The notes under the pieces are model-generated. The model was not told the origin of the DNA, searched no databases, and was given only the letters and a program-made list of their open reading frames with translations. Positions 1 to 10,323 of a stretch of DNA of 33,827 bases are shown piece after piece (the stretch's first letter is position 1; each line of letters opens with the position of its first letter). The stretch is from positions 1 to 33,827 of the forward strand of contig NZDS01000042.1 in the NCBI GenBank assembly GCA_002690215.1, in the 5' to 3' direction. This stretch comes from Rhodospirillaceae bacterium (GTDB taxonomy: Bacteria; Pseudomonadota; Alphaproteobacteria; UBA2966). Made by a program: the position numbers and the translations under genes.

Positions 1-162
1 ATGGAGAAACGCCGGATCGTTCGAGGCGGTCTGGAGGCTCGTCTCGGCCGCATCAGCGACGGACGCCGCCACCTCCTCAACGCTGGCGCCGAGACGCAGC
101 TTCTCGGCGACCCGGATCCATTTCTTCGACTTGGGCAAAACGCCCAATCTTACGTGGCCCAT
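1..162 (-). CDS. Unidentified protein, N-terminal 54 codons only (runs off the left edge)
   Basis: The minus strand opens at an ATG (162-160) preceded by GAAGGAGAGG, a good Shine-Dalgarno about ten bases upstream, and stays open to the window edge. The peptide begins MGHVRLGVLPKSKKW and continues with an alternating Ala/Val/Glu-rich stretch that looks helical. There is no signal peptide or membrane segment in the visible part. The start lies downstream of the tRNA-Lys terminator, so it should have its own promoter in 163-260, although I see no clear one. I do not recognise a function. The opening resembles conserved hypothetical proteins beginning MGHxRLGxLP, but that is memory only. The plus-strand frame over the same bases is an antisense shadow. 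Confidence 0.55.
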   Translation of the reverse strand, partial: MGHVRLGVLPKSKKWIRVAEKLRLGASVEEVAASVADAAETSLQTASNDPAFLH

Positions 163-260
163 TTCGGCATCCTCTCCTTCACGAAGGGTGCCGCCCAAGC
201 CAGGGGCGAGCAAGACCGAAAATGACGCGCCAAGCTTACCTGCTGCTTACCCGAACGAAA

Positions 261-290
261 AAGGGGTTAGCCGTTTATGGCTAACCCCTT
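261..290 (-). terminator. Intrinsic terminator of tRNA-Lys
   Basis: A perfect 12-bp inverted repeat (AAGGGGTTAGCC and GGCTAACCCCTT) encloses a 6-base loop. Read on the minus strand it lies 8 bases after the tRNA CCA end and its stem runs into TTTTT, the layout of a Rho-independent terminator for the tRNA transcript. Confidence 0.85.
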
Positions 291-298
291 GATTTTAC

Positions 299-374
<76 letters not shown>

Positions 375-383
375 GTGGCGGCG

Positions 384-412
384 GATATAGCAAACGTTTG
401 GGGCCTTGTCGA
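384..412 (-). promoter_or_regulatory. Promoter of tRNA-Lys
   Basis: On the minus strand TCGACA (5 of 6 matches to TTGACA) and TATATC are separated by exactly 17 bases. The -10 box ends about 9 bases before the mature tRNA 5' end, a sensible distance for a tRNA start site. Confidence 0.6.
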
Positions 413-458
413 CCGGGCTTTTTGGCCCACCGGGGGGGGAGAAGGGAGTGCTGTGCGC

Positions 459-1616
459 TCAGCTCTCGTCCATGCCGGCACGGCGGGGGATGCGGACGTC
501 GCGGTGGATGCAGACGCAGATCAAGAGGCCGAAGCCGATCAGGATCGTCACCATGGCGGTGCCGCCATACGAGATCAGCGGTAGCGGCACGCCGACCACC
601 GGAATCAGGCCGGTCACCATGGCGATGTTGATGAAGAAGTAGACGAAGAAAGTAAAACTCACTCCCATGCCCAGGAGGCGGCCGAAATGGTTGCGCGAGC
701 GTAGCGCTATGACGGCACCGTAGGCCAGCATCAAGCCATAAAGCGCCAGCAGCACCAGGCCACCGATGAGACCGAATTCCTCGGCCAGCATGGTGAAGAT
801 GAAGTCGGTCTGCTTCTCGGGCAGGAAATCGAGCTGGCTCTGGCTGCCGTTCATGAATCCCTTGCCCACCAGGCCGCCCGAGCCCAGCGCTATCTTGGAC
901 TGCAGGATGTGGTAGCCCGCCCCCAGGGGATCGCGCTCGGGATTGAGGAAAGTAAGAATTCGGTCGCGCTGATAGTCACGCAGGTAGTGCCAGGCGAAAG
1001 GAATGGCGGCCAGGCCGGCAAATAGGACACTGCCGAAGATCCACAGCCGCACGCCGGCCAGGAAGAACATGGCGCCGGCGCCGATGGCCAGCAGCAGCGC
1101 CGTGCCCAGATCGGGTTGGCGCAGCACCAGCACGACCGGCGCCGCCACCATGACGACCGGTATCAGCAACCAGCGCATGCGCTCTACCTCCTCGGCGCTG
1201 AGGCCATGGAAATAGCGCGCCAGCGCCAGCACCAGGGCGATCTTCATGATCTCCGAAGGCTGCAGGTTAACCACGCCGAGGTCGACCCAGCGCTGTGCCC
1301 CCATGCCCACCACGCCGATCACCTCGACCGCACCGAGCAACGCCAGCGCCAGGAAATAGATGGCGTAGGCGTAGCGCAGCCAGAAGCGGATATCGACCAA
1401 TGCCACCAGGAGCATCAACACGAAGCCGACGCCGAAGCGCACCGTCTGGCGTTTTACCCAGGTATCGACGGTGCCCTCGGACACAGAATAGAGCATGGCA
1501 AAGCCGATCGAGGCGGTAAGGCAGATCAGCAGCACCAGCGTCCAGTTGACGTTCCACAGCTTCTGGCCCAGCGTCAGGCGCACTTCGGTGAAGCCGATGC
1601 CGTCGCGCAGAGCCAT
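459..1616 (-). CDS. rodA: RodA, SEDS-family peptidoglycan glycosyltransferase
   Basis: RodA polymerises lipid II into glycan strands for cell elongation and works with PBP2, encoded immediately upstream. The 385-residue product has about ten hydrophobic segments and family signatures: NLQPSE (117-122), LRQPDLGTA (165-173), the run NPERDPLGAGYHILQSKIA (225-243), LPEKQTDFIF (265-274) with the catalytic Asp at 271, and PLPLISYGGTA (344-354). The ATG at 1616 follows GGGAGAGGG and lies two bases after the PBP2 stop. The open frame continues upstream to 2426, but that part is Arg/Gly-rich shadow sequence overlapping PBP2. It is the last gene of the mre operon; no convincing terminator is seen between it and the tRNA. 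Confidence 0.96.
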   Translation of the reverse strand: MALRDGIGFTEVRLTLGQKLWNVNWTLVLLICLTASIGFAMLYSVSEGTVDTWVKRQTVRFGVGFVLMLLVALVDIRFWLRYAYAIYFLALALLGAVEVIGVVGMGAQRWVDLGVVNLQPSEIMKIALVLALARYFHGLSAEEVERMRWLLIPVVMVAAPVVLVLRQPDLGTALLLAIGAGAMFFLAGVRLWIFGSVLFAGLAAIPFAWHYLRDYQRDRILTFLNPERDPLGAGYHILQSKIALGSGGLVGKGFMNGSQSQLDFLPEKQTDFIFTMLAEEFGLIGGLVLLALYGLMLAYGAVIALRSRNHFGRLLGMGVSFTFFVYFFINIAMVTGLIPVVGVPLPLISYGGTAMVTILIGFGLLICVCIHRDVRIPRRAGMDES

Positions 1617-1618
1617 CC

Positions 1619-3490
1619 CTAGCCCTCTCCCATCTGGGGATTGCCGTTGGCCGCGCCGGCCAGCGCCGGCAAGCGCAGAGGATCGCGGCGCTGGGCCTCG
1701 CGCAGCACGTCGCGGGCCACCGGCGCCGCCGCCGCCGAGCCGCCGCCACCGTGCTCGATAACCACCGCTACGGCGTAGCGCGGCGCCGCCACCGGGGCGT
1801 ATGCGACAAACAGCGCGTGGTCGCGCTCCTCCCACGGCTTTTGGGCGTTCTTGCGCAAGCCCGTCAGGCGTTCGGCCTTGGTAATGCGCCGCACTTGGAC
1901 CGACCCGGACTTGCCCGCCATGGCCATTTCCGGCTCCTGGATGCGGGCTCGCCGGGCCGTGCCGCGGTTGCCATTGACGACCCGTTCCATGCCCTCTCTG
2001 ACCAGTTTTAGCGCGACCGGCGAGAGGTTGAGCGAGCGTGGCTTGGCCGCCGCTTTGCCTTTGGCCGCCTGATCGCGCACCAGCCGCGGCTTCAGGGCGT
2101 AGCCGCCATTGGCGATCTGGCCGGCCATGAAGGCCAGCTGCAGCGGTGTCGTCAGCAGGTAGCCCTGGCCGATGCCGGTAATCAGGGTCTCGCCCTGCTG
2201 CCAAGGTTCGCCGCGCAACGCCAGCTTCCATTCGCGGCTCGGCACCAGTCCCGGGCGCTCGCCGTTTAGGCCCAATTTCATGCGTTTGCCCAGCCCCAGG
2301 CGCTGGGCCATGTGGCCAATGCGGTCGATGCCGGTGCGCCGGGCGACGTCGTAGAAATGGATATCGCAGGACTGCTCGATGGCCTCGACCAGACTCAGTT
2401 CGCCGTGACCACCGCGCTTCCAGCAATGGAAGGTGTGGTTGCCGAACTCCAGCTCACCGGTGCAAAAGACACGATGGTCGGTGGCCACCACGCCGGCTTC
2501 CAGGGCGGCCAGAGCGACCGCCATCTTGAAGGTTGAGCCGGGCGGGTACTGGCCGCTGATGGCCCGGTGCAGCAGCGGCTTGCGGTTGTCTTCGAGCAGC
2601 GCCTGCCAGCGGCTGCGGCTCAAACCCAGGTTGAAGGCGTTGGGATCGAAGGTCGGTGTCGAGACCAGCGCCAGCACCTCGCCGTTGTGCACGTCGATCA
2701 GCACTACGGCGGCGCTTTCGTCGCCCAGGCGGTCGAAGATGAAGCGCTGCATGACGCTGTCGATGGTCAGCACGACGTCGCCGCCGGGCTGGCCGTCATT
2801 GCGTTCCAACTCACGAACCACACGGCCGGTGGCGTTGACCTCGATCTGGCGGTTGCCGGCGCGGCCCCGCAACAGGCTTTCGCTAGCCTTTTCCACACCG
2901 CTCTTGCCGGTGCGAAAGTCGGGCAACTCGAGCAGCGGATCGCCGGTCTGCTCGTCCTCGCTGACCGGACCGACATAGCCCACCATGTGGGCGAAGGGGC
3001 CGCCGAAGGGATAATAGCGGGTCTCGCCGACCCCGGGCTGGACGCCGGGCAGGTCGGGCATGTGGACGTTGATGCGGCTGAACTCGGGCCAGGACAGATT
3101 TTCCAGCACCGTCACCGGTAGGAAGGCGGGATTGCGGCCAATATCGCGCATCACCTTGCGCCGGTCGTATTCATCGATGGCCACCAGCCGGCCCAGCGCC
3201 GACAGCGTCTCGTCTATGCTGCCGGCCTGTTCCGGGATCAGCAGCACCCGGTAGTTTTGCTGGTTGTTGGCCAACTCCTCGCCGAAGCGGTCGAGGACGC
3301 GTCCGCGCGGCGGTGACAGCAGGCGAAAGGAGATGCGGTTTTCCTCGGCCAGCACCCGATAGCGGTCGGCCTGCAGAACTTGCAGATAATAAAGCCGGCC
3401 CACCAAGGTTCCGAATAACAGCGCCGTGCCACCAGACAGCAGCACTGCGCGCCGGCTGAAGACCTTGGACCTGTCGACGTCGTCCCTCAC
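1619..3490 (-). CDS. mrdA: Penicillin-binding protein 2 (peptidoglycan transpeptidase)
   Basis: PBP2 cross-links new peptidoglycan on the side wall as RodA's partner. The 623-residue protein has an N-terminal membrane anchor (about 13-35), a PBP dimerisation region (about 50-230) and a transpeptidase domain (about 250-600). The catalytic Ser is in STFK (319-322) and the second motif is SCD (374-376). The third motif reads K-S-G (527-529) where most PBP2s have K-T-G. The start is a GTG at 3490 that overlaps the mreD stop (GTGA); the frame is open further upstream but there it only overlaps mreD. The Ala/Gly-rich C-terminus ends two bases before rodA, so translational coupling is likely. Confidence 0.95.
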   Translation of the reverse strand: MRDDVDRSKVFSRRAVLLSGGTALLFGTLVGRLYYLQVLQADRYRVLAEENRISFRLLSPPRGRVLDRFGEELANNQQNYRVLLIPEQAGSIDETLSALGRLVAIDEYDRRKVMRDIGRNPAFLPVTVLENLSWPEFSRINVHMPDLPGVQPGVGETRYYPFGGPFAHMVGYVGPVSEDEQTGDPLLELPDFRTGKSGVEKASESLLRGRAGNRQIEVNATGRVVRELERNDGQPGGDVVLTIDSVMQRFIFDRLGDESAAVVLIDVHNGEVLALVSTPTFDPNAFNLGLSRSRWQALLEDNRKPLLHRAISGQYPPGSTFKMAVALAALEAGVVATDHRVFCTGELEFGNHTFHCWKRGGHGELSLVEAIEQSCDIHFYDVARRTGIDRIGHMAQRLGLGKRMKLGLNGERPGLVPSREWKLALRGEPWQQGETLITGIGQGYLLTTPLQLAFMAGQIANGGYALKPRLVRDQAAKGKAAAKPRSLNLSPVALKLVREGMERVVNGNRGTARRARIQEPEMAMAGKSGSVQVRRITKAERLTGLRKNAQKPWEERDHALFVAYAPVAAPRYAVAVVIEHGGGGSAAAAPVARDVLREAQRRDPLRLPALAGAANGNPQMGEG

Positions 3491-4008
3491 GCCTGGGCCT
3501 CCTGCACCAGAACCCGCGCCGAGCGGGCGAAGAGCCAGGACAGCACCGGGTATAGCGCAATCGTCAGGAAGGCCTGCACGGCCACCGGCAAGGGATCGAT
3601 CAGGCTGACGTGGTAAAGCGCCGCCAACAGCCACATCACCGCCGCTGCGGCTACGGCAATCAGCATGAAGCCCCACCATTCGACGGCAAACGACTTGCCC
3701 AGCAGCACACTGCGCTGCGAGCGCGCTACGCCGTGCACCAGCAGCAGCGTTAGCGCCCCCAGTCCCAGCGGCCCGCCCCCCAGCACGTCATGGACCACGC
3801 CAACCAGCAGCACCGCCGGCGCCGGCAGCAGCTCGGGGCGGTAGAGGCTCCAGTAGTAGACCGCAATAAGCACGAGGAAAGGCGCCACCGGGGGGAAATA
3901 GGGCACTCGGAAGGGCAGAGCCGCCACCAGGGCCAAGGCCAGCGTCAGCAGAAGCGGCGTCAGCGAGCGGGCAAAGCGATCGGCGCGCTGCCGGATTTGC
4001 GGTTTCAC
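3487..4008 (-). CDS. mreD: Rod shape-determining protein MreD
   Basis: MreD is a small integral membrane protein of the elongasome that binds MreC. The 173-residue product is very hydrophobic, with about five to six membrane segments, and carries the family-like stretch PYFPPVAP followed by GVVHDVLGGGPLGLGAL near residue 90. Its ATG overlaps the mreC stop (ATGA) and its stop overlaps the PBP2 GTG (GTGA), so the mreC-mreD-mrdA junctions are all 4-base overlaps. MreD is poorly conserved, so the assignment rests on topology, length and position together. Confidence 0.92.
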   Translation of the reverse strand: MKPQIRQRADRFARSLTPLLLTLALALVAALPFRVPYFPPVAPFLVLIAVYYWSLYRPELLPAPAVLLVGVVHDVLGGGPLGLGALTLLLVHGVARSQRSVLLGKSFAVEWWGFMLIAVAAAAVMWLLAALYHVSLIDPLPVAVQAFLTIALYPVLSWLFARSARVLVQEAQA

Positions 4009-4886
4009 GGTCTTTCCGCCACCTCACCGGCGCGCTCTTGAGGACCGGTCCGGCCGGGCAGGTCGTAGCGCACCAGGCTGAGATATTCCAGGCGATCGAA
4101 ACGCACCAGCGGCTGCACGCGCACGCCACCTTCGCTGACCTTGGTGACGACGCCGACCGGCACGCCTGGCGGCAACACGCCGCCGTGGCCCGACGTGACG
4201 ATACGGTCGCCGGCCGCCACCTGGGCCGTCACCAGCATGAAGCGGAGGCGCAACAGGTCCGAGTTGTCGCCCTCCAGCAGGCCGCGCTGGCGTGTCGATT
4301 CGACAACCACCGGTACCCGCGAGTTAAGATCGGTCAGCAACAGCACGCGCGACGACCGGCGCCCGACCTCCAGCACTCGGCCGACCAGGGCGTCGCCGCT
4401 GACCGCTGCCTGGTTCTTTTCGACGTTGTCGCGGTTGCCGACGTTGACCAGCACCGTGCGGGCGAAGGGGCTGGCGGCATCGGCGATGACGCGGGCCGAA
4501 ACGAAGCCCTTGGCCGGATCCGCCTGCACCCGGCTGAGGCCGCGGAAAGCGATGTTTTCCTGCTCCAGGCGCTGGGCCACCGCCTGCCATTGCTGGAGGC
4601 GGCTGACCTGCTCCTTGAGACGTTTGTTTTCGGCGTAGAGGTCGGCGATCTGGCGGCCCTCGTCGACCAGGCGGTTGATAGCCACGGCGGGTTGGGACAG
4701 TACCTCCAGCGCCGGTGCGGCAACGTCGAAGACGGCGGTGCGAAGTTGTTCGAGCAGGCGGCTATCGGTCTTGCCCAGCAGCAACAGCGAAACCGCCGTG
4801 CCGACCAACAGCAAATAGGCGAAGCGCTGGACCACCACCCGCACCGGAATGGCTACGCGCTGAAGTCCGCCGCCTTGCTGCCTCAC
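4005..4886 (-). CDS. mreC: Rod shape-determining protein MreC
   Basis: MreC is a bitopic periplasmic scaffold linking cytoplasmic MreB to the PBP2/RodA synthase. The 293-residue product has one membrane segment (about 20-38), a coiled coil (about 72-117, including LYAENKRLKEQVSRLQQW) and the C-terminal beta-rich MreC domain with DALVGRVLEVG, VLLLTDLNSRVPV and TSGHGGVLPPGVPVG. The start is a GTG at 4886 after GGGAGA. It lies 30 bases downstream of mreB in the same operon. Confidence 0.95.
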   Translation of the reverse strand: MRQQGGGLQRVAIPVRVVVQRFAYLLLVGTAVSLLLLGKTDSRLLEQLRTAVFDVAAPALEVLSQPAVAINRLVDEGRQIADLYAENKRLKEQVSRLQQWQAVAQRLEQENIAFRGLSRVQADPAKGFVSARVIADAASPFARTVLVNVGNRDNVEKNQAAVSGDALVGRVLEVGRRSSRVLLLTDLNSRVPVVVESTRQRGLLEGDNSDLLRLRFMLVTAQVAAGDRIVTSGHGGVLPPGVPVGVVTKVSEGGVRVQPLVRFDRLEYLSLVRYDLPGRTGPQERAGEVAERP

Positions 4887-4916
4887 TTGGCTCTCCCGGT
4901 ATTTCTAGTCCGCGGG

Positions 4917-6047
<1,131 letters not shown>

Positions 6048-7595
6048 CTATGCCGAAAGAGCCGCCGGTGTGCTGCTTCCCGTGGTTGTCATCAGCTTGT
6101 TGAGGGCATTGAGATAAGCCCGCGCCGAGGCCACCAGGGTATCGGTGTCGGCACCCTGGCCGTTGACGGAGCGGCCATTTTCGGCCAGCCGGACGGTGAC
6201 GCCGGCTTGGGCGTCGGTACCCTCTGTCACCGCGTTTACTTGATAGAGTTGCAAGGTGGCGGTGTGCGGCACCAGTTCCTTGATGGCATTGAAGGTGGCG
6301 TCGACGGGTCCGTCGCCGGTGGCCTTGGTGTGCCGTTTCTCGCCTTCGACTTCGACCTCGAGTTCGGCTGTCTGGGGCCCGATCGAGCCGCAAATCACGT
6401 GCAACGAGACGAACTTGACGATGTCGTTGACCCGGGCCTCGTCGTCGACGAGCGCAATGATGTCGTCGTCGTAGACGTCCTTCTTTTTGTCGGCCAGGTC
6501 CTTGAAGCGGCGGAAGGCGTCCTGCAACTGATTGTCGCCGATGGTGAAGCCTAGCTCGACCAGCTTCTCGCGGAAGGCGTGGCGGCCGGAATGCTTGCCC
6601 ATGACCAGGGTCGACTGTTTGAGGCCGACCGATTCCGGGGTCATGATTTCGTAAGTGCCGGCGTGCTTGAGCATGCCGTCCTGATGGATGCCGGCCTCGT
6701 GGGCGAAGGCGTTGGCGCCGACGACGGCCTTGTTGTTTTGTACCGCGAAACCGGTGATGGCCGAGACCGTGCGCGAGGCTTTCATGATGTCTTCGGTTTT
6801 GATGCCGGTGGTCTTCTGCGTCAGGTCGTGCCGCGTGCGCAGCGCCATGACGATCTCTTCCATGGCAGCGTTGCCGGCCCGCTCACCGAGGCCGTTGATG
6901 GTGCACTCGACCTGCCGCGCGCCGCCCTTGATGCCGGCCAGGGAATTGGCCACGGCCAGCCCCAGGTCGTTGTGGCAGTGCACAGAAAAGACCGCCTTGT
7001 CAGAATTGGGTACCCGCTCGCGGACCATGCGGATCAGCGCCTCGTATTCGTCGGGCAGCGCATAGCCTACCGTGTCGGGAATGTTGATGGTGCTGGCCCC
7101 CGCCTTGATGGCGCTTTCGACGCAGCGGCAGAGGAAGTCGTGCTCGGTGCGGGTGCCGTCCTCGCTGCTCCATTCGACGTCGTCGCAGTGGTTGCGTGCC
7201 CGGGTGACGCTGTCGATGATGCCCTGGTGAACCTCCTCGGGCTCCATCTGCAGCTTGTACTTCATGTGCAGCGGGCTGGTGGCGACGAAGGTGTGGATGC
7301 GTTTTTGGGCCGCCGGCGCCAGGGCCTCGGCGGCACGGTCGACGTCCTTGAGGCCAGAACGCGCCAGGCCACAGACGATCGAGTCCTTGACCACCTTGGC
7401 GACTTCGTTGACGCATTCGAAATCGCCGTTGGAGGCGATGGGGAAGCCGGCCTCGATGATGTCGACACCCATGGCCTCGAGGATCTCGGCCAGGCGCAGC
7501 TTTTCCTCCAGCGTCATGGAGGCGCCGGGCGATTGCTCGCCGTCTCGCATGGTGGTGTCGAATATGTAAATTCGGTCGGTGTCGGTGGAAGTCAT
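6048..7595 (-). CDS. leuA: 2-isopropylmalate synthase
   Basis: LeuA condenses acetyl-CoA with 2-oxoisovalerate, the first committed step of leucine synthesis. The 515-residue protein has the DRE-TIM HMGL-like barrel (about 9-275) with DTTMRDGEQSPG (13-24), FSVHCHNDLGLA and GANAFAHEAGIHQDG, and a C-terminal regulatory domain (about 370-515) that normally gives leucine feedback inhibition. The ATG at 7595 follows AAAGGA. A long non-coding leader precedes it, with a possible leucine-rich leader peptide and overlapping hairpins, suggesting attenuation. It is not next to leuB/C/D here, but the ilvBNC genes that make its substrate lie just upstream on the same strand. Confidence 0.97.
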   Translation of the reverse strand: MTSTDTDRIYIFDTTMRDGEQSPGASMTLEEKLRLAEILEAMGVDIIEAGFPIASNGDFECVNEVAKVVKDSIVCGLARSGLKDVDRAAEALAPAAQKRIHTFVATSPLHMKYKLQMEPEEVHQGIIDSVTRARNHCDDVEWSSEDGTRTEHDFLCRCVESAIKAGASTINIPDTVGYALPDEYEALIRMVRERVPNSDKAVFSVHCHNDLGLAVANSLAGIKGGARQVECTINGLGERAGNAAMEEIVMALRTRHDLTQKTTGIKTEDIMKASRTVSAITGFAVQNNKAVVGANAFAHEAGIHQDGMLKHAGTYEIMTPESVGLKQSTLVMGKHSGRHAFREKLVELGFTIGDNQLQDAFRRFKDLADKKKDVYDDDIIALVDDEARVNDIVKFVSLHVICGSIGPQTAELEVEVEGEKRHTKATGDGPVDATFNAIKELVPHTATLQLYQVNAVTEGTDAQAGVTVRLAENGRSVNGQGADTDTLVASARAYLNALNKLMTTTGSSTPAALSA

Positions 7596-7648
7596 TCCTT
7601 TGGGTCCTTCGTATCGATGTGATGCAATTCGATTGTCGCTGTCCTCTT

Positions 7649-7712
7649 CCCCTGAACGTCAGCGCACCACACTGGAACCGTGGCTGCCAGGCTCAGGGGC
7701 AGCTAAGTCGAA
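7649..7712 (-). promoter_or_regulatory. Candidate attenuator: mutually exclusive hairpins before leuA
   Basis: On the minus strand GCTGCC pairs with GGCAGC across 9 bases (hairpin A, which includes the stop codon of the Leu-rich ORF). CCCCTGA, lying inside hairpin A, can instead pair with TCAGGGG further down (hairpin B), with an inner GCCAC/GTGGT helix. A and B cannot form together, the usual logic of attenuation. No U-run follows B, so control might act through Rho or translation rather than intrinsic termination. Confidence 0.35.
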
Positions 7713-7785
7713 GAACCCGCAGGAGGGTGTCGCGACGCTCTGGCCGCAACGGCAAAGATGGCGCAGGCAAGAAGCGCTTGAGCAT
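7693..7785 (-). CDS. Possible leucine-rich leader peptide of leuA
   Basis: A 30-codon minus-strand ORF has 8 leucines and ends DTLLRVLRLSCP, with codons CTC CTG CGG GTT CTT CGA CTT just before the stop. A Leu/Val codon cluster directly ahead of alternative hairpins is what a leucine attenuator leader peptide looks like. The ATG at 7785 has no Shine-Dalgarno. An in-frame ATG at 7851, shortly after GAAGG, would give 52 codons. Proteobacterial leu and ilv operons are known to use such leaders. This case is inferred from codon content and position only. Confidence 0.35.
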   Translation of the reverse strand: MLKRFLPAPSLPLRPERRDTLLRVLRLSCP

Positions 7786-7867
7786 AGGCAGGCCGGGCCG
7801 GGCCGCGATCTGCGGTCGGCTGGCTGTCCCACACTTGGCGTTCGTCTTCATGGCCTTCGCACCAAAA

Positions 7868-7888
7868 CAGTTGGAATGATTTCAACTG
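7868..7888. promoter_or_regulatory. Inverted repeat, possible operator for leuA
   Basis: The arms CAGTTGGAA and TTTCAACTG (8 of 9 positions complementary) flank TGA. The core fits the T-N11-A form bound by LysR-type regulators. It sits directly after a weak -10-like box and before the Leu-rich ORF, where an operator would overlap a start site. The regulator is unknown. Confidence 0.35.
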
Positions 7889-7913
7889 GTTATCGGCCAG
7901 AATCTGCATTCAA
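7889..7913 (-). promoter_or_regulatory. Weak promoter candidate for the leuA leader
   Basis: On the minus strand TTGAATG and CCGATAAC are separated by 10 bases, resembling the alphaproteobacterial housekeeping form TTGACgS-N10-14-GCTANAWC (6 of 8 matches in the second box). It lies directly upstream of the inverted repeat at 7868-7888. Confidence 0.25.
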
Positions 7914-8042
7914 GGTTAAGATTATGTGAAAGCGATCGGGAATTACTGCCCAATCCACCGCTCTCAACCTCGTCGCAAGTCACTGTAATAACTAGTACTA
8001 CGCTCTTTTGTCCCTTTCTCGCAACTGCTTTGTTGGTGGCAA

Positions 8043-8621
8043 TCAGAAAGACGAATTGGGCTCTTTTAGGAACTCGGCCTCGGCCGTCGTGGTCGCTCGC
8101 CCAAGGGCGGCGTTGCGATGAGGAAAGCGGCCAAAGCGTTGGATGATTTCGTGGTGCCGGCGGGCGAACTCCAAGGTTCGGGCGCCGGCTTCGTCGTCCT
8201 TCACCAGAGCGGCAAATAGAGTCATCGAACGTTCCTGGTCGGCCAGCTCCTCGCTGTGCTCGAAAGGCAAATAAAGAAACGTGCGCTGAAACTTCGGAAG
8301 CTCGCCGTCGAAGCCCTGATCAAGGGCACGCCCGGCCACTTCCCGGGCCAGGGCATCGCTGGCGAAAGCGTCTCCGCTACCGCGAAAGAGATTGCGCGGG
8401 AATTGATCGAGCAAGATGCACAGCGCCAGCGCACCGGCGGCGCTCTCCTGCCAATGGGCCAGCTCGCCCTGGCGGGCGGACTCGATCAGAGGCAGGAAGC
8501 GGCGGCGGATTTCGGCGTCGAAATCCAGGTCGGTCTTGAACCAGACCTCACGCTTGTCACCATAGCCGGCGCTGCCCGGGGCTCCGAACCAAAAGTCGAG
8601 AACCTCGGCAGCGCCGGTCAT
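8043..8621 (-). CDS. DUF924 family protein
   Basis: The 192-residue soluble protein has the DUF924 hallmarks: VLDFWFG near the start, DKREVWFKTD, LCILLDQFPRNLFRGSGDAFASD in the middle, FLYLPFEHSE, and a C-terminal FGRFPHRNAALGR. The family has an all-helical, TPR-like fold and no established biochemical role that I know of. The ATG lies 12 bases after the ilvC stop, so the gene is likely co-transcribed with ilvBNC. That may be incidental, since DUF924 genes occur in many contexts. No signal peptide or membrane segment is present. Confidence 0.9.
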   Translation of the reverse strand: MTGAAEVLDFWFGAPGSAGYGDKREVWFKTDLDFDAEIRRRFLPLIESARQGELAHWQESAAGALALCILLDQFPRNLFRGSGDAFASDALAREVAGRALDQGFDGELPKFQRTFLYLPFEHSEELADQERSMTLFAALVKDDEAGARTLEFARRHHEIIQRFGRFPHRNAALGRATTTAEAEFLKEPNSSF

Positions 8622-8633
8622 TTCCAGTGCGCC

Positions 8634-10233
<1,600 letters not shown>

Positions 10234-10323
10234 GTTCACGTCCTTGCCTTGGCATAATGGTGCTTGTCTGGCGCCGTAGTCTCTGTGGCCGCAGGCTGCG
10301 GCCATCGGCAGATGGCGCTCATA

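Larger units (their letters stand above)
7596..8042 (-). promoter_or_regulatory. 447-base leader and intergenic region before leuA
   Basis: No ordinary gene is seen in this stretch. It holds, in minus-strand order, AT-richer sequence after the DUF924 stop with no terminator, a weak promoter candidate (7889-7913), an inverted repeat (7868-7888), a short Leu-rich ORF ending at 7693, and a cluster of alternative hairpins (7639-7712) shortly before the leuA start. Such a long leader is unusual beside the tight packing of its neighbours. Confidence 0.5.

Noticed and set aside
1617-2426. N-terminal extension of rodA
   Set aside because: The frame is open upstream of the rodA ATG but overlaps the conserved transpeptidase domain of PBP2 and is Arg/Gly-rich shadow sequence; the ATG at 1616 has a ribosome site and matches the family start.
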